From contig NZ_REFR01000016.1 in assembly GCF_003688555.1 (NCBI RefSeq), positions 124,001 to 188,000 on the forward strand: 64,000 nucleotides of DNA, written 5' to 3'. Source of the stretch: Eilatimonas milleporae (GTDB taxonomy: Bacteria > Pseudomonadota > Alphaproteobacteria > Sphingomonadales > Kordiimonadaceae). The notes beneath the pieces are model-generated. The model was not told the origin of the DNA and made no database searches. It saw only the letters and a program-made list of their open reading frames with translations. Positions 1 through 9,838 of this stretch are shown in pieces. The translations under genes and the position numbers were made by a program. How positions within the stretch are numbered: position 1 is the stretch's first letter; the number at the start of each line of letters is the position of its first letter.

Positions 1-153
1 TCCCGGCAGGACATAATCCTCGCTGAGCCAGCGGCCCAGATCGATATCGGCACAGCGTTTTGAACAGAAGGGGCGATACCGTGCGGTGGCAGGCTTGCCG
101 CACTGGGGGCATGGTTTTGCCGGTGCCGGCTTTTCAGGGGTGCGGGATGTCAT
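1..153 (-). CDS. yacG: DNA gyrase inhibitor YacG, 3' part cut by window edge
   Basis: The first 51 codons read [20 protein letters not shown] and continue through FCSKRC and [10 protein letters not shown]. This is the CPxCG…FCSxRCxxxDLGRW zinc-ribbon signature of YacG, a small zinc protein that binds GyrB and inhibits gyrase in E. coli. All four metal-ligand cysteines are present. The stop codon lies beyond base 1; family members are about 60-80 aa, so only a short tail is missing. It is the last visible gene of the infA-maf-RNase-yacG run, starting 27 nt after the RNase stop, the usual alphaproteobacterial arrangement. Confidence 0.9.
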   Translation of the reverse strand, partial: MTSRTPEKPAPAKPCPQCGKPATARYRPFCSKRCADIDLGRWLSEDYVLPG

Positions 154-180
154 GTCTGTGCTTCTGTCAGGGGTGATCGC

Positions 181-1623
181 TTATGCGGTGACGGTTCCGG
201 TGCGCCCGGTCTCCTGTATGGTGACGGAGACAGTATCGGCGGTTTTCACGACAACCTGGCGCAGGCTGTCCTGTTCAAGGGCCCTGATCAGTTCGGGGCG
301 CGCGTCCAGCCAGGCGGTGACAGCCTCGGGGGCGGCCATGGTCAGCGTGCCGGGCTGTGCCTGCCGGCCAAGCCGCTGCGCCTGTTGCAGCAGGGACAGG
401 GCCTGTGCGGCCGCGTTGGGGCCGCCCGGTGTGGCCGGGCGCGTCAGTAGGCGCTGCCGCAGCGACAGGCCGCTGCGGGCCCGGCGCAGTTCCATCAGGC
501 CGAACCGTGACAGGCCGGTACGCTCGACCGGGGTCTTGTGCTCACCCAGGGCGGCATCCAGCGTCGCGGTTAAGTCCGCCACCGCGTCTTTTGCCCGCAT
601 ATCGATAAAGTCCGTGACGATCAAACCGCCGATATCCTGAAAGTCCAGATGGTGGGCAATGGCCAGGGCCGCTTCCAGATTGACCCGCCGAATGGCTTCC
701 TGCGGCCCGTGGGCGGCCAGTGCCGCGCCCATATTCACATCAATGGCCGTCAGCGCCGGTGTCTCATGGATGGACAGCCAGCCACCGGATGGCAGGACAA
801 TCCGGTCTGCCAGCGCTTCCTGCAAGGCGTCCTCGACACCGTCTTCCTCAAAAGCGGCCATGCCCGCAGGATGGATATCCAGCCGTGCGGACAGGTCCGG
901 GTAGCGGTCCGCGGTCACTGTGCGGGCCTGCGTCAGACTGGCACGGTCGGCAAACTGCACGGGGACATCGCCGTCTTCCACAGCGGTGAGGGCCAGATCA
1001 ATCAGCGCGGGACTGTACAGTGTGCCCGTTTCCAGGGGCGCGGAAAGGGGTTTTGTTAAACGTTCCGCTTCCATAATAACAAAGGCATCGTCGACACTGG
1101 CCGCCCGGCTGCGGACGATCAGGTTGACCCCCGCCTGTGCCGTCAGGGGGCTGAGCGCGGCGTCCAGGGCGCGGGCCCGTTTGGGCGGCAGATCATTGGA
1201 CAGGCTGAGTTTGCCGGTGCTGTTCCCGTCGCGCGCGCTCAGACATTCGGCCACCACGTATCGGCCCACCAGGCGGGCGCGGGGCGTGACCGACAGCGCC
1301 TTGCCGGTTTCCAGAACACCGGGGTCCGACAGGACCTGTACGCGCAGGCATTCCCCTTCATGGGCGCAGTCCGACAGCCGTTTCACCGCCCCCTTGACGC
1401 GCTGGCGCGCACGGCGGCGGTTCATGACGCCCTCGCCAAGGGGTCCTAAGTCCAGGAAAACCATATCCAGCCGGGCGTTCACCTGGCGCACGCGGGCATC
1501 CACAATGCTGCCGATGGGGCTGACAGTGTTACTGTCATGAAATGTCAGCCGGGCCGGAAATCCGTCCTGATCGATGACGGCGCTGCGCCACCGGCCAATG
1601 CCGGCCTCGATAATGGTGCGCAT
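181..1623 (-). CDS. rng: Ribonuclease E/G family protein, short form without Zn-link
   Basis: This is a 480-aa endoribonuclease of the RNase E/G family, expected to act in rRNA maturation and mRNA turnover in the cytoplasm. The start MRTIIEAG at 1623 is chosen because its ATG shares one base with the maf stop (TGATG), which implies translational coupling; a longer in-frame extension would lie inside maf. An S1-like N-terminus (about residues 35-110) is followed by the catalytic region with Asp295 (IDVNMG) and Asp338 (TDFIDM), matching the Mg-binding aspartates of RNase E/G. The CPxC Zn-link of E. coli RNase E/G, expected after the LMELRRARSG segment, is missing: the sequence there is LLTRPATPGG. 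Oligomerisation may therefore differ. Family assignment is firm; substrates are unknown. Confidence 0.9.
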   Translation of the reverse strand: MRTIIEAGIGRWRSAVIDQDGFPARLTFHDSNTVSPIGSIVDARVRQVNARLDMVFLDLGPLGEGVMNRRRARQRVKGAVKRLSDCAHEGECLRVQVLSDPGVLETGKALSVTPRARLVGRYVVAECLSARDGNSTGKLSLSNDLPPKRARALDAALSPLTAQAGVNLIVRSRAASVDDAFVIMEAERLTKPLSAPLETGTLYSPALIDLALTAVEDGDVPVQFADRASLTQARTVTADRYPDLSARLDIHPAGMAAFEEDGVEDALQEALADRIVLPSGGWLSIHETPALTAIDVNMGAALAAHGPQEAIRRVNLEAALAIAHHLDFQDIGGLIVTDFIDMRAKDAVADLTATLDAALGEHKTPVERTGLSRFGLMELRRARSGLSLRQRLLTRPATPGGPNAAAQALSLLQQAQRLGRQAQPGTLTMAAPEAVTAWLDARPELIRALEQDSLRQVVVKTADTVSVTIQETGRTGTVTA

Positions 1624-2300
1624 CAGGGTATCTCCGGGGGTGTGGCGCCAGCCGGGCGGTTTGGACGCCAGTGTGTTTCCAGCCATCCGCCAACCTCGAA
1701 AAGCGGCAGGCCGACAATCGCCGAATATGATCCCGATACCTGGCGTATAAACCGCGCCGCCAGGCCCTGTATCGCATATCCCCCGGCTTTGCCGTGCCAT
1801 TCCCCGCATGCCAGATACGCCGTGACCTCGGCAGCCGACAGGCGTTTGAAGACGACTGTGCTGGTGACCGACTTTACCCGACTGTTTCCGTCCGGTGTGG
1901 TCAATGCGATACCGGTGATGACCCTGTGCCGCCGTCCGCTCAACAGGGCCAGACAGCTTTTTGCGCTGTGTTCATCCTCGGCCTTGGGCAGGATGCGCCG
2001 GCCCACCGCGACAACGGTGTCTGCCCCCAGAATAACGGCCCCTGAATGCCGCGCGGCAACGGTGCCGGTTTTTTCCCGGGCCATACGTTCGGCATAGATT
2101 TTGGGTGTTTCACCGGTGTGCGGTGTTTCGTCAATATCCGCCGGATCCACCAGGTCCGGTGTAATGCCGATCTGCGCCAGCAGGTCATGGCGGCGGGGCG
2201 ATGCCGATGCCAGCACAAGCGGAACCGGCGGCACGGCGGGCGTGTGCGAAGACGCGGTGTTTTGCGGATACAGGTCGGGCGCGCTTTGAGGGCCGGGCAT
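1623..2300 (-). CDS. maf: Maf-like nucleoside triphosphate pyrophosphatase
   Basis: This 225-aa Maf/HAM1-type pyrophosphatase hydrolyses (d)NTPs, often dTTP/UTP or modified nucleotides, to monophosphates. Visible motifs are LASASPRR near residue 30, GADTVV near 92, and GKAGGYAIQG followed by GSYSAIVGLPL near 170-200. The last string is typical of the YhdE (dTTP/UTP) branch, though subfamily specificity cannot be settled by eye. The gene starts 14 nt after infA and its stop overlaps the RNase start by one base. The first 25 residues are not conserved and rich in Pro/Ser, so a start slightly downstream is possible. Confidence 0.92.
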   Translation of the reverse strand: MPGPQSAPDLYPQNTASSHTPAVPPVPLVLASASPRRHDLLAQIGITPDLVDPADIDETPHTGETPKIYAERMAREKTGTVAARHSGAVILGADTVVAVGRRILPKAEDEHSAKSCLALLSGRRHRVITGIALTTPDGNSRVKSVTSTVVFKRLSAAEVTAYLACGEWHGKAGGYAIQGLAARFIRQVSGSYSAIVGLPLFEVGGWLETHWRPNRPAGATPPEIP

Positions 2301-2314
2301 GGGCGCGCGCGATC

Positions 2315-2533
2315 CTATTTGAAGCGGTAGGTGATCCGCCCCTTTGTCAGATCATAGGGCGTCAATTCAACAAGCACATCGTCCCCGGCCAGCACGCGGA
2401 TGCGATTCTTGCGCATTTTTCCGGCGGTGTGACCCAGCACTTCGTGCCCGTTTTCCAGTTTTACGCGAAACATTGCGTTGGGCAGCAGTTCTGTCACCGT
2501 GCCCCGCATTTCCAGTACTTCTTCCTTAGCCAT
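2315..2533 (-). CDS. infA: Translation initiation factor IF-1
   Basis: The 72-aa protein [19 protein letters not shown]…[16 protein letters not shown] is a full-length IF-1: a single S1/OB-fold that binds the 30S A site during initiation. Length and sequence match the family end to end. The start at 2533 is fixed by homology; an in-frame ATG 29 codons upstream would add a non-conserved extension. The gene lies between a low-molecular-weight phosphatase gene and maf, as in many alphaproteobacteria. Confidence 0.97.
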   Translation of the reverse strand: MAKEEVLEMRGTVTELLPNAMFRVKLENGHEVLGHTAGKMRKNRIRVLAGDDVLVELTPYDLTKGRITYRFK

Positions 2534-2644
2534 TCTGTCTCCATACAAGGCCGCTTCGCCAAATGCGGTCATACATGGCGTCGATGACCTGAAAATGCAA
2601 GCGATTTGGCCATTATTCATCGTGGTGGTTTTGCCCGGGCGATA

Positions 2645-3154
2645 TCAGCTGCTGTATGGCGCCGTTCCCGCCATCAAGGCATTGATGCGGGATTTCAGGC
2701 TGTCGCGCACTGTGCGGTAGCCGGCCAGGCGCTGGTCGCGATTGCCTTCCCCGGCTGCCGGGTCCGCAACCGGCCAGTAATGCAGCCTGTCGGCCAGTTC
2801 GGGGTATCGTTCCCGCAGATAGGCGTTGGCAGCGCTGGTCAGGGCGATCACGACATCATAATCGGCAAGGGATACGGTGGTGATGGGCTCGGGCGTATGA
2901 TCGGCGATATCCAGCCCCATTTCGGCCATGGCGGCCACGGAAAACCCGTCCAGAAGCCCTGGCGCCAGACCGACGGAGGCGATTTTTAAGCCCCGGCGCC
3001 CATGGAGACGCGCAGACGCATCCGCCAAGCCCTCGGCCATGGGACTGCGGACGGCATTCTGATTGCAGACAAACAGGACGCCGCGCTTGGGCGGTGGCGC
3101 GGCCCCGGTGGGTTCCGCGTGTTCGGTTGCCGCATGATCCGCCGCCGTGTTCAT
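2645..3154 (-). CDS. Low-molecular-weight protein tyrosine phosphatase-like protein
   Basis: This 169-aa protein carries the phosphatase/arsenate-reductase P-loop VLFVCNQNAVRSPMAEG with Cys30 and Arg36 (CX5R) and the following Ser37. DPAAGEG near residue 135 is a candidate general-acid Asp loop. The start at 3154 is chosen because its ATG overlaps the stop of the upstream UPF0262 gene (ATGA); an earlier in-frame Met would lie deeper in that gene. The first 20 residues are Ala/Thr-rich and probably disordered. It could be an LMW-PTP or an ArsC-like reductase. The absence of obvious resolving cysteines and the housekeeping location favour a phosphatase; the substrate is unknown. Confidence 0.85.
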   Translation of the reverse strand: MNTAADHAATEHAEPTGAAPPPKRGVLFVCNQNAVRSPMAEGLADASARLHGRRGLKIASVGLAPGLLDGFSVAAMAEMGLDIADHTPEPITTVSLADYDVVIALTSAANAYLRERYPELADRLHYWPVADPAAGEGNRDQRLAGYRTVRDSLKSRINALMAGTAPYSS

Positions 3155-3669
3155 CGCGGTCCCCGTCCCCCTTTGAGATGCAGCACGCACACAAGGGTGA
3201 ACAAACGGCGGGCCGTATCCATGTCCACCCTTATCTTGCCTTCCAGCCTTTCCATCAGCAGTTCACTGCCCTGGTTGTGAAGGCCGCGCCGTCCCATGTC
3301 GATGGCCTCGATCTGGCCGGGGCTGGCGGATTTGATGGCTTCATAATAACTGTCGCAGATGGCGTAATATTCACGCACGATGCGGCGAAACGGGCTCATC
3401 GCCAGACGGAAGCTCATCAGCGGTCTGGCATCTTCGCTGTGTACATCGAATACCAGCCGGCCTTCGGCCACTTTCAGAATCAGACGGTACGGCCCAGGAT
3501 ACCCGCTATCCGCCGATTTCAGCAGGTCAAAACTGTTTTCTTCCAAAAGATCGTAGACCGCGACACGCCTTTCATGCTCGATCTCCGCGCTCCAGCGCGT
3601 GATGGTGGATTCGTCAAGCTGCACGTCAATAAGGCGCGCGCAGGTTTTCTGGCCGGTATCATCCGCCAT
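3151..3669 (-). CDS. UPF0262 family protein
   Basis: The 172-aa product contains the strings SPFRRIVREYYAICDSYYEA, EAIDMGRRGLHNQGSELL and DTARRLFTLVCVLHLKG, which are hallmarks of UPF0262, a cytoplasmic family found almost only in alphaproteobacteria and with no known function. The length is normal. It lies between hisD and the phosphatase gene and overlaps the latter by 4 nt (ATGA), so the two are probably co-translated. The 68-nt gap to hisD leaves room for an internal promoter, but none was identified. Confidence 0.93.
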   Translation of the reverse strand: MADDTGQKTCARLIDVQLDESTITRWSAEIEHERRVAVYDLLEENSFDLLKSADSGYPGPYRLILKVAEGRLVFDVHSEDARPLMSFRLAMSPFRRIVREYYAICDSYYEAIKSASPGQIEAIDMGRRGLHNQGSELLMERLEGKIRVDMDTARRLFTLVCVLHLKGGRGPR

Positions 3670-3737
3670 GGCATGCCCTTGTCACAAGATCTCGGGTCAC
3701 TTGCCGTTCCTCACTCGCGCCTCTCACTTCCTGTTCT

Positions 3738-5036
3738 TCACTCTCTGTCTTCGAGGCGCAGGGCCACTGACAGGGCGTGTGCGGGCAGGCCCTCGGCACG
3801 GGCCAGGGTTATGGCCGCGGGGCCGATCGCCTGCAGGCTGTCCGATGTGCAGGCGACAAAACTGGTGCGTTTCATGAAATCATAAACGCTGAGCCCGCCG
3901 GAGAACCGCGCGGCCCGTCCCGTCGGCAGCACATGATTAGGGCCGGCCACATAATCGCCGATGGCTTCCGGCGTATGGCGGCCGAGAAAAACGGCACCGG
4001 CATTGCGGATGTCGGCAAACAGATCGTCGGGCTGTGCGACAGCCAGCTCCAGATGCTCCGGCGCCAGACGATTGATCAGGTCCGCGGCGTCACGCAGGTC
4101 CGGCAAAACAATACTGTATCCGAAATCGTCCCAGGACGCCCTGGCCACCGCTTCACTGGACAGGGTGGACAGATGTGTTTCCACAGCCGCTTCGACAGCA
4201 GTGGCAAAAGCGGGATCGTCCGTGATCAGAATGCTTTGGGCGACCGGATCGTGTTCCGCCTGTGACAACAGGTCCGCAGCGATCCATGCCGGATCGTTGG
4301 CGCCGTCCGCCACGACCAGTATTTCGGACGGGCCAGCGATGGTGTCGATACCAACCGTGCCGAACACCTGGCGTTTTGCTTCCGCCACATAGGCATTGCC
4401 GGGACCGACAATCATGTCCACAGGCCGGATTGTTTCCGTACCAAAGGCCAGGGCCCCGACGGCCTGTGCCCCGCCGACGCGATAGATTTCCGTGACACCC
4501 GCAAGGCGCGCGGCGGTGACAACCGCCGGATTGATGACGCCGTCAGGTGTCGGGACCGTCATCACCACACGCTCGACACCTGCCACGCTGGCGGGAATGG
4601 CATTCATCAGCACGCTGGACGGATAGCTTGCCCGGCCACCCGGCACATACAGGCCGGCGGCATCCACCGGGCGCCAGCGCTGGCCCAGACGCGTGCCGGT
4701 GTCATCGACATAATCCAGAGTGTCCGGTTGCTGCCGGGTGTGGAAAGCACGGATCCGGTCCGCTGCCTGTGCCAGGGCCTCGCGGACCTTGCTGTCCAGC
4801 GTGCCTTCGGCTGCGGCTATGTCGGCACTGCTCAGGGCAAGGCCGCTTTGGCCTGTGTCGAAACGATCGAAACGGTGTGTCAGATCGTGCAGCGCACGGT
4901 CGCCTTCGGTGCGGATACGGGACAGGATTTCAGACACGCTGTCCGCCACATCGGCTGTTGTATCGCGCCGCTCGGCCAGCAGGTCGGCGAACTGGGTCTC
5001 GAAGTCGTCCGCTTTCGCGTCAAGCCGCCTGGCCAT
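3738..5036 (-). CDS. hisD: Histidinol dehydrogenase
   Basis: The 432-aa enzyme performs the last two steps of histidine synthesis (L-histidinol to L-histidine, NAD- and Zn-dependent). Zinc and catalytic regions are intact: [12 protein letters not shown] gives Gln259 and His262, [21 protein letters not shown] carries the conserved His and Asp, and the C-terminal [13 protein letters not shown] supplies the last His. Length matches the family. Its start overlaps the hisG 3' end by 17 nt, so hisG and hisD form a coupled pair. Confidence 0.98.
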   Translation of the reverse strand: MARRLDAKADDFETQFADLLAERRDTTADVADSVSEILSRIRTEGDRALHDLTHRFDRFDTGQSGLALSSADIAAAEGTLDSKVREALAQAADRIRAFHTRQQPDTLDYVDDTGTRLGQRWRPVDAAGLYVPGGRASYPSSVLMNAIPASVAGVERVVMTVPTPDGVINPAVVTAARLAGVTEIYRVGGAQAVGALAFGTETIRPVDMIVGPGNAYVAEAKRQVFGTVGIDTIAGPSEILVVADGANDPAWIAADLLSQAEHDPVAQSILITDDPAFATAVEAAVETHLSTLSSEAVARASWDDFGYSIVLPDLRDAADLINRLAPEHLELAVAQPDDLFADIRNAGAVFLGRHTPEAIGDYVAGPNHVLPTGRAARFSGGLSVYDFMKRTSFVACTSDSLQAIGPAAITLARAEGLPAHALSVALRLEDRE

Positions 5037-5688
5037 GGGACACTGCCTCCTTGAAGCGATCGATCCAGTATGTCAGCTCCGCCGGGCGCACCTTGAAGGC
5101 GGGACGGTTGACCACAAGCCGGCTGGTGATGCGGGCCAGAACCGCGACTTCCTTCAGTTTATTGGCTTTCAGGGTGCCGCCTGTGGATACCAGATCCACT
5201 ATTCTTTTGGACAGTCCAAGGGACGGGGCCAGCTCCATGGCGCCGTTCAGCTTGACGCATTCCGCCTGAATGCCCCGTTCGGCAAAGTAGCGGCAGGTCA
5301 GATTGGGGTATTTTGTCGCGACCCGGATATGCGACCAGCCTTGCGGATCTTCGTCAGCCGCTGTTTCCGGCATGGCCAGTGACAGGCGGCAGTGACCAAT
5401 GTCGAGATCGATCGGAGAATAAAGATCGCTGTACCCGAATTCCATCAGGACATCATTACCGACCACACCCATATGGGCACCGCCGAAAGCGACAAAAGTC
5501 GCGGCATCAAAGGCCCGCACGCGGATAATGCTCAGGTTGGGCACATTGGTGGCGAATTGCAGTTGCCGGCTGGCCGGGTCGTCAAAGGCCGGTTCGGGCT
5601 CGATCCCGGCAAGCCGGACCAGCGGCATCACTTCCTTGAGAATCCGCCCCTTCGGCAAGGCCAGAACCAGTTTTTCGCTCAATTCCAT
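5020..5688 (-). CDS. hisG: ATP phosphoribosyltransferase, short form
   Basis: This 222-aa protein catalyses the first step of histidine synthesis (ATP + PRPP). The N-terminus [13 protein letters not shown] and the segment [14 protein letters not shown] (PRPP-binding loop) identify HisG. At 222 aa it is the short HisGS type without the C-terminal regulatory ACT-like domain. By family knowledge that form needs HisZ as an accessory regulatory subunit; no hisZ lies in this window. It overlaps the upstream DUF2948 gene by 10 nt and hisD by 17 nt. Confidence 0.97.
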   Translation of the reverse strand: MELSEKLVLALPKGRILKEVMPLVRLAGIEPEPAFDDPASRQLQFATNVPNLSIIRVRAFDAATFVAFGGAHMGVVGNDVLMEFGYSDLYSPIDLDIGHCRLSLAMPETAADEDPQGWSHIRVATKYPNLTCRYFAERGIQAECVKLNGAMELAPSLGLSKRIVDLVSTGGTLKANKLKEVAVLARITSRLVVNRPAFKVRPAELTYWIDRFKEAVSHGQAA

Positions 5689-6179
5689 GAGGCGTCTCCG
5701 TCCTGCACTGTTTCAGGTCGTTCCTCTTCCGACCGGTCGTCATTTTCATGCGCGGGCCTGGCGCGTGCCGGCCATGCCGACGACAAATCGTTTAATACGG
5801 CGTCGATACATTCTACCGCAACTCTTACGCTGGCGCCGCCGGCAAAGATCAGCGTCACATTCCCCGTGCCGTCGGCGCCGGCCTGCCAGGTTATGGCCAG
5901 CAGATCAAGCATGGCATCCGGCTGTCCGCGATCGACCCCTTTCAAGGCCACGCTGTCGACACTGTTGAAGTGAAGGCCGGTCCGGACCCGTTCGCCTGGC
6001 TGGCGCTTTCGCCCTGCGTCGGCCTGTTCCCAGCGGAAGCGGTTCGCCACCATGGCAAAGCGCCGCACTGCCGGATCATAGGCCATGTCGCCGACCCGGA
6101 CCGCGGCATCCTGCATCAGGCCGGACAGCACGGTCAGGTCATCTTCGGTCTGACCATAGAGTTTCAGTGATTTGGACAT
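5679..6179 (-). CDS. DUF2948 family protein
   Basis: The 166-aa protein begins [20 protein letters not shown] and contains [20 protein letters not shown], typical of DUF2948, a small alphaproteobacterial family of unknown function that recurs between murA and hisG. No signal peptide or membrane segment is visible, and the C-terminal 30 residues are acidic and probably disordered. It overlaps hisG by 10 nt, so it is likely the first gene of the hisGD transcript. A role tied to histidine synthesis is only inferred from location. Confidence 0.88.
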   Translation of the reverse strand: MSKSLKLYGQTEDDLTVLSGLMQDAAVRVGDMAYDPAVRRFAMVANRFRWEQADAGRKRQPGERVRTGLHFNSVDSVALKGVDRGQPDAMLDLLAITWQAGADGTGNVTLIFAGGASVRVAVECIDAVLNDLSSAWPARARPAHENDDRSEEERPETVQDGDASWN

Positions 6180-6297
6180 GCACGACTAACTGATTGGGGT
6201 GTTTGGAACATTTCGAAATATGGCGTCTGCGGGTTACAGGCGGCTTATGAACGCACCGGATAGGCCCGCGCTTTTTAAGCAGATAAGGACACTAGCT

Positions 6298-7578
6298 TCA
6301 AGCAGGCACCCGTTCAACATCCGCGCCGACGCCGCGCAGCTTTTCCTCCAGCCGTTCATATCCCCGGTCCAGATGATACAGGCGATTGATTTCGGTTGTA
6401 CCCTCGGCGGCCAGCCCCGCCAGTGCCAGTCCCATACTCGCCCGCAGGTCCGTCGCCATGACGGGGGCGCCGCGCAATCGTCCCACCCCGCGTATCGTCG
6501 CACTGGCGCCTGTAACAGTGATGTCCGCACCAAGACGGCACAGTTCCGAGACATGCATATAGCGGTTTTCGAAGATGGTCTCCGTAATCACACTGGCGCC
6601 ATCGGCCAGTGCGGCAAGGGCCATGAACTGCGCCTGACAGTCCGTCGGGAATCCCGGAAACGGTTGTGTGATCAGTGTCAGGGGGTGCGCTCTGCCGTTG
6701 GAACGCACATGCAGACTGTCATCATCGGCAGCAATGGTTCCGCCGGCAGCCCGCAGAGCATCGATGACGGCGCTCATATCCTCTATGCCGGCGCCGTTCA
6801 GGCGCAGGTCGCCGCCGGTGATCAGCGCGGCGACGGCATAGGAGCCGGCTTCAACCCTGTCCGGCATCACCCGGTGGGTGGCACCGTGCAAACGGTCAAC
6901 CCCCTGAATGCGGATGGTTTCCGTGCCTGCCCCTTCGATAATGGCGCCCATGGCACTGAGGCAGCTGGCAAGATCGCTGATTTCCGGTTCGCGGGCGGCG
7001 TTCTCGATGACCGTTTCGCCGTGGGCCAGGGTTGCGGCCATCAGCGCGTTCTCGGTCGCACCGACACTGACGAAAGGAAAGCGGATTACCGCGCCTTTCA
7101 GGCCGCGCGGCGCACTGGCGCGGACATAGCCGGATTCCAGATCAATATCGGCGCCCAGTGTTTGCAGCGCTTTCAGGTGCAGGTCGATGGGACGTGTGCC
7201 GATCGCACAGCCCCCCGGCAGGGAAACGATGGCCTCGCCCGCACGGCTCACAAGCGGCCCAAGCACCAGGATGGAGGCCCGCATTTTGCGCACGATGTCA
7301 TACGGTGCGACGGTGTCTGAAATCGTACTCGCGTCGAAGGTCATGGTCCGGCCTTTCAGCCGCCCTCCGGTGCCGCCCCGTACCGTGATTGTCACGCCCA
7401 GATGGTTCAACAGGTCGCTCAGTGTCGTGATGTCGGCCAGGCGGGGCAGATTATCCAGTGTCAGTGCATCATCCGTCAGCAGACTGGCGCACATCAGCTT
7501 TAAAGCGGAGTTTTTCGCGCCGCTGATTTCAACACATCCGGCCAGGGGTTTGCCCCCGCGAATAACCAGCTTTTCCAT
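6298..7578 (-). CDS. murA: UDP-N-acetylglucosamine 1-carboxyvinyltransferase
   Basis: The 426-aa enzyme transfers enolpyruvate from PEP to UDP-GlcNAc, the first committed step of peptidoglycan synthesis. The start [20 protein letters not shown], including the conserved Lys of GAKNSALK, and the catalytic loop [15 protein letters not shown] with Cys124 are intact. That Cys is the fosfomycin target in susceptible enzymes. Length is normal. It is separated from DUF2948 by 118 nt and from the DUF6492 gene by 157 nt, so it is probably transcribed on its own. Confidence 0.98.
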   Translation of the reverse strand: MEKLVIRGGKPLAGCVEISGAKNSALKLMCASLLTDDALTLDNLPRLADITTLSDLLNHLGVTITVRGGTGGRLKGRTMTFDASTISDTVAPYDIVRKMRASILVLGPLVSRAGEAIVSLPGGCAIGTRPIDLHLKALQTLGADIDLESGYVRASAPRGLKGAVIRFPFVSVGATENALMAATLAHGETVIENAAREPEISDLASCLSAMGAIIEGAGTETIRIQGVDRLHGATHRVMPDRVEAGSYAVAALITGGDLRLNGAGIEDMSAVIDALRAAGGTIAADDDSLHVRSNGRAHPLTLITQPFPGFPTDCQAQFMALAALADGASVITETIFENRYMHVSELCRLGADITVTGASATIRGVGRLRGAPVMATDLRASMGLALAGLAAEGTTEINRLYHLDRGYERLEEKLRGVGADVERVPA

Positions 7579-7735
7579 TGTGGCTCCCGGTGCCTCGCCT
7601 GCGCTCCCACGCGCTGGCCTGTGATCCCATTAGCGACAGGCATAGAGTGCTGTAAAGGCGGAAATTGGGCAATGGCGCCGGCCATAGGCACATGGGCGGC
7701 GGTGTTTGGTCCCGGAGGTCGTCTTGTCCGGCTGT

Positions 7736-8782
7736 TTAGGCTGTTTTTTGCGGCAGGCGTGTCCAGCCGGGTGGTTGCCGTCCCGACAGACGGATAAGCC
7801 AGTTGCGTATTCCGTCGGTCACGGTCGGCTCCGCAGCCAGAAAAGCGGGTTCGAGGAAACGCGCCGCTTCTTCTGCATCGGCCGTCAATCCGCGTTCCAC
7901 CCACATCTGGACGGCTTTCTCGCGCAGAGTATCCGCCAGATTTTCAAGGCATTTGCGGTGTACGGCAAAGGCATAGGTGTTTTCACTGAAGGCCCGTTCT
8001 ATGAGAGTCTCAAAATGCCGCCCCTGCGTTGGGGACATCTTGAAAAAAGTAACGCAGTAAACCCGGCCGATGAAATATAAATCCTCAACAGCAATATTCT
8101 TCTTTCTCAAGAAGTTATAGTATAAGTAATATTCGTTAACCGGTTTTTCCTTCATGAAGAATGCGTCAAAGACATCATCGAAACGTTCTTCAATGAAGCT
8201 GATCATGTCCCTCACCAGATCCGTCTTGAGCATGTAGGGCGTGATGGTTGGCAGGACACGTGTCCCGCGTTCTTCACACGGCAAATCCATAAGCACCTGG
8301 CACCGGTCGAAGCGTTCATACATGCTGCCGTCCACGGGGCTCAGATAGTTTCTGGGCCGGCCGTCAGGGGCGAACAGCGTGTCGGCGGTGACGGAGCGCA
8401 CCAGATGATTCTTGGTGTCAAGGGTCAGGTACCAGTCGGTTGTCACATGTTTCGCGACAACCAGTTTCATGACCTGTTGGCTTTTCCAGTTACGGGCTTT
8501 GACCGGGCTGATATCGTCTGCGGATATGATGCGTACATATTTTGCCAGCCTGCCGTAGGCCGGCAAAATATAGCGCCGGCACAGACGGGACAGCGATTTG
8601 GGCCGCGTATCATGGACAATGACAATGATGTCTTTGACCAGTACGGGATCGAGAAAGCGCGCGAGCGATCTGGCCTGAAGCAGCATCAGATTGATCTCGG
8701 CCGTGTAGACAACCGTTACAACTGTCAACGGTTGTGTGGATGCGGCGGGGGGCGTCATTGCTGCGGATGTGTCCGGTGTCAC
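7736..8782 (-). CDS. DUF6492 family, glycosyltransferase-like protein
   Basis: The 348-aa product contains [21 protein letters not shown] at the start, [21 protein letters not shown] near residue 90 and [17 protein letters not shown] near 115. The order (N-terminal strand, then an acidic LD motif like the DxD metal site) resembles a GT-A glycosyltransferase and matches my memory of DUF6492 proteins near polysaccharide genes. No signal peptide or membrane helix is seen. It starts at GTG 8782, whose bases overlap the dcd stop (GTGA), so it is translated with dcd. Donor and acceptor are unknown. Confidence 0.65.
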   Translation of the reverse strand: MTPDTSAAMTPPAASTQPLTVVTVVYTAEINLMLLQARSLARFLDPVLVKDIIVIVHDTRPKSLSRLCRRYILPAYGRLAKYVRIISADDISPVKARNWKSQQVMKLVVAKHVTTDWYLTLDTKNHLVRSVTADTLFAPDGRPRNYLSPVDGSMYERFDRCQVLMDLPCEERGTRVLPTITPYMLKTDLVRDMISFIEERFDDVFDAFFMKEKPVNEYYLYYNFLRKKNIAVEDLYFIGRVYCVTFFKMSPTQGRHFETLIERAFSENTYAFAVHRKCLENLADTLREKAVQMWVERGLTADAEEAARFLEPAFLAAEPTVTDGIRNWLIRLSGRQPPGWTRLPQKTA

Positions 8783-9333
8783 ACTTTCGGAATGGTAACG
8801 CCGCGCTGGCCCTGATATTTGCCGGCGCGGTCCTTATAGCTGACCTCGCATCGTTCATTGCCCTGCAGAAACAGGAACTGGCAGGCGCCTTCATTGGCAT
8901 AGATCTTGGCCGGCAGCGGGGTGGTGTTGGAAAATTCCAGGGTCACATGCCCCTCCCAGCCCGGCTCCAGCGGGGTCACATTGACGATGATACCACACCG
9001 CGCATAGGTCGACTTGCCAAGACAGATAACCAGGACATCTTCGGGAATGCGGAAATATTCCACCGTGCGGGCGAGGGCGAAACTGTTCGGCGGGATGATG
9101 CAGACATCTGCTTCGCGGTCGACAAAGCTTTTCGGCGAGAAATCTTTCGGATCCACCACCGCTGAGTCAACATTGGTGAAGATTTTGAATTCGGGTGCCA
9201 CGCGGGCATCGTATCCGTAGGAAGACAGGCCGTAGGAAATGCAGTTGTCCCGCACCTGGCCGTCCACGAAAGGCTCTATCATGCCTGCTTGCTGCGATTG
9301 GGCGCGTATCCATTTGTCGGACATGATGGCCAC
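8779..9333 (-). CDS. dcd: dCTP deaminase
   Basis: This 184-aa enzyme deaminates dCTP to dUTP, feeding dTMP synthesis. [20 protein letters not shown] and [11 protein letters not shown] are diagnostic; Glu133 corresponds to the catalytic Glu, and [10 protein letters not shown] is the nucleotide-binding C-terminal segment. Length is normal for the homotrimeric bacterial enzyme. Its stop overlaps the start of the DUF6492 gene. A terminator-like hairpin just upstream (9368-9393) separates it from the small basic-protein gene. Confidence 0.97.
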   Translation of the reverse strand: MAIMSDKWIRAQSQQAGMIEPFVDGQVRDNCISYGLSSYGYDARVAPEFKIFTNVDSAVVDPKDFSPKSFVDREADVCIIPPNSFALARTVEYFRIPEDVLVICLGKSTYARCGIIVNVTPLEPGWEGHVTLEFSNTTPLPAKIYANEGACQFLFLQGNERCEVSYKDRAGKYQGQRGVTIPKV

Positions 9334-9360
9334 GAACCGTTCCTCCCTATCCTTGCCTTG

Positions 9361-9393
9361 GTAAAACCGGCCCGGTCATTATTCGCCGGGCCG
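9361..9393 (-). terminator. Rho-independent terminator
   Basis: A perfect 8-bp stem CGGCCCGG/CCGGGCCG (9368-9375 with 9386-9393) and a 10-nt loop are followed on the minus strand by GTTTTACC. It lies after the 65-aa basic-protein gene and before dcd, so it would end the upstream minus-strand transcript. Confidence 0.6.
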
Positions 9394-9490
9394 TCGGCAT
9401 ATCGGTCATGGGTGACCGAAGACGCCGCTTCTCTCCTTAAGGCAAGATATGGGTCAGTACAAGCAGGCGCCCGCAGTTAGGGCGCAGGGC

Positions 9491-9688
9491 TTATTTGGTG
9501 TCTTCCGTCCGGTTCTGCGGTGGCGATACGCCGGGTTCATGCGGTTCTAAGGCCTGACTGTTGCGTTGGCGGATTTTACGCCGCCTAAGATTATCGCGAA
9601 GTGCGTTAGCCAGTCTTTGCTCACGGCGCTTTCTTTGTGTTTGATTAGAGTTATGAGTTTCTGGGGATTTTTTTTTCTTCCTGTCCAT
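9491..9688 (-). CDS. Small, highly basic hypothetical protein
   Basis: This 65-aa ORF begins MDRKKKKSPETHNSNQTQRK and continues with RREQRLANALRDNLRRRKIR. Lys and Arg dominate the first 45 residues, which would form an amphipathic basic helix; the tail is Pro/Glu-rich. Similar short basic proteins with an ALRxNLRRRK core are, as far as I recall, common near murA/dcd in alphaproteobacteria, but no function is known. Base composition fits the GC-rich chromosome in its 3' half. Nucleic-acid binding is a guess from charge only. Confidence 0.5.
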   Translation of the reverse strand: MDRKKKKSPETHNSNQTQRKRREQRLANALRDNLRRRKIRQRNSQALEPHEPGVSPPQNRTEDTK

Positions 9689-9838
9689 GAGTTTTTCTCA
9701 CACTTTTGGCTTGGAGATATTAAAAAGTATTTTACTTTATATAATCTTCTTTAAATAAGTCTATATAATTAAAAATATATTCATCTAGTATTTTCTCATT
9801 GTTATGATTTGAAAGTTTAACGGTTTTGCTATTATTTT

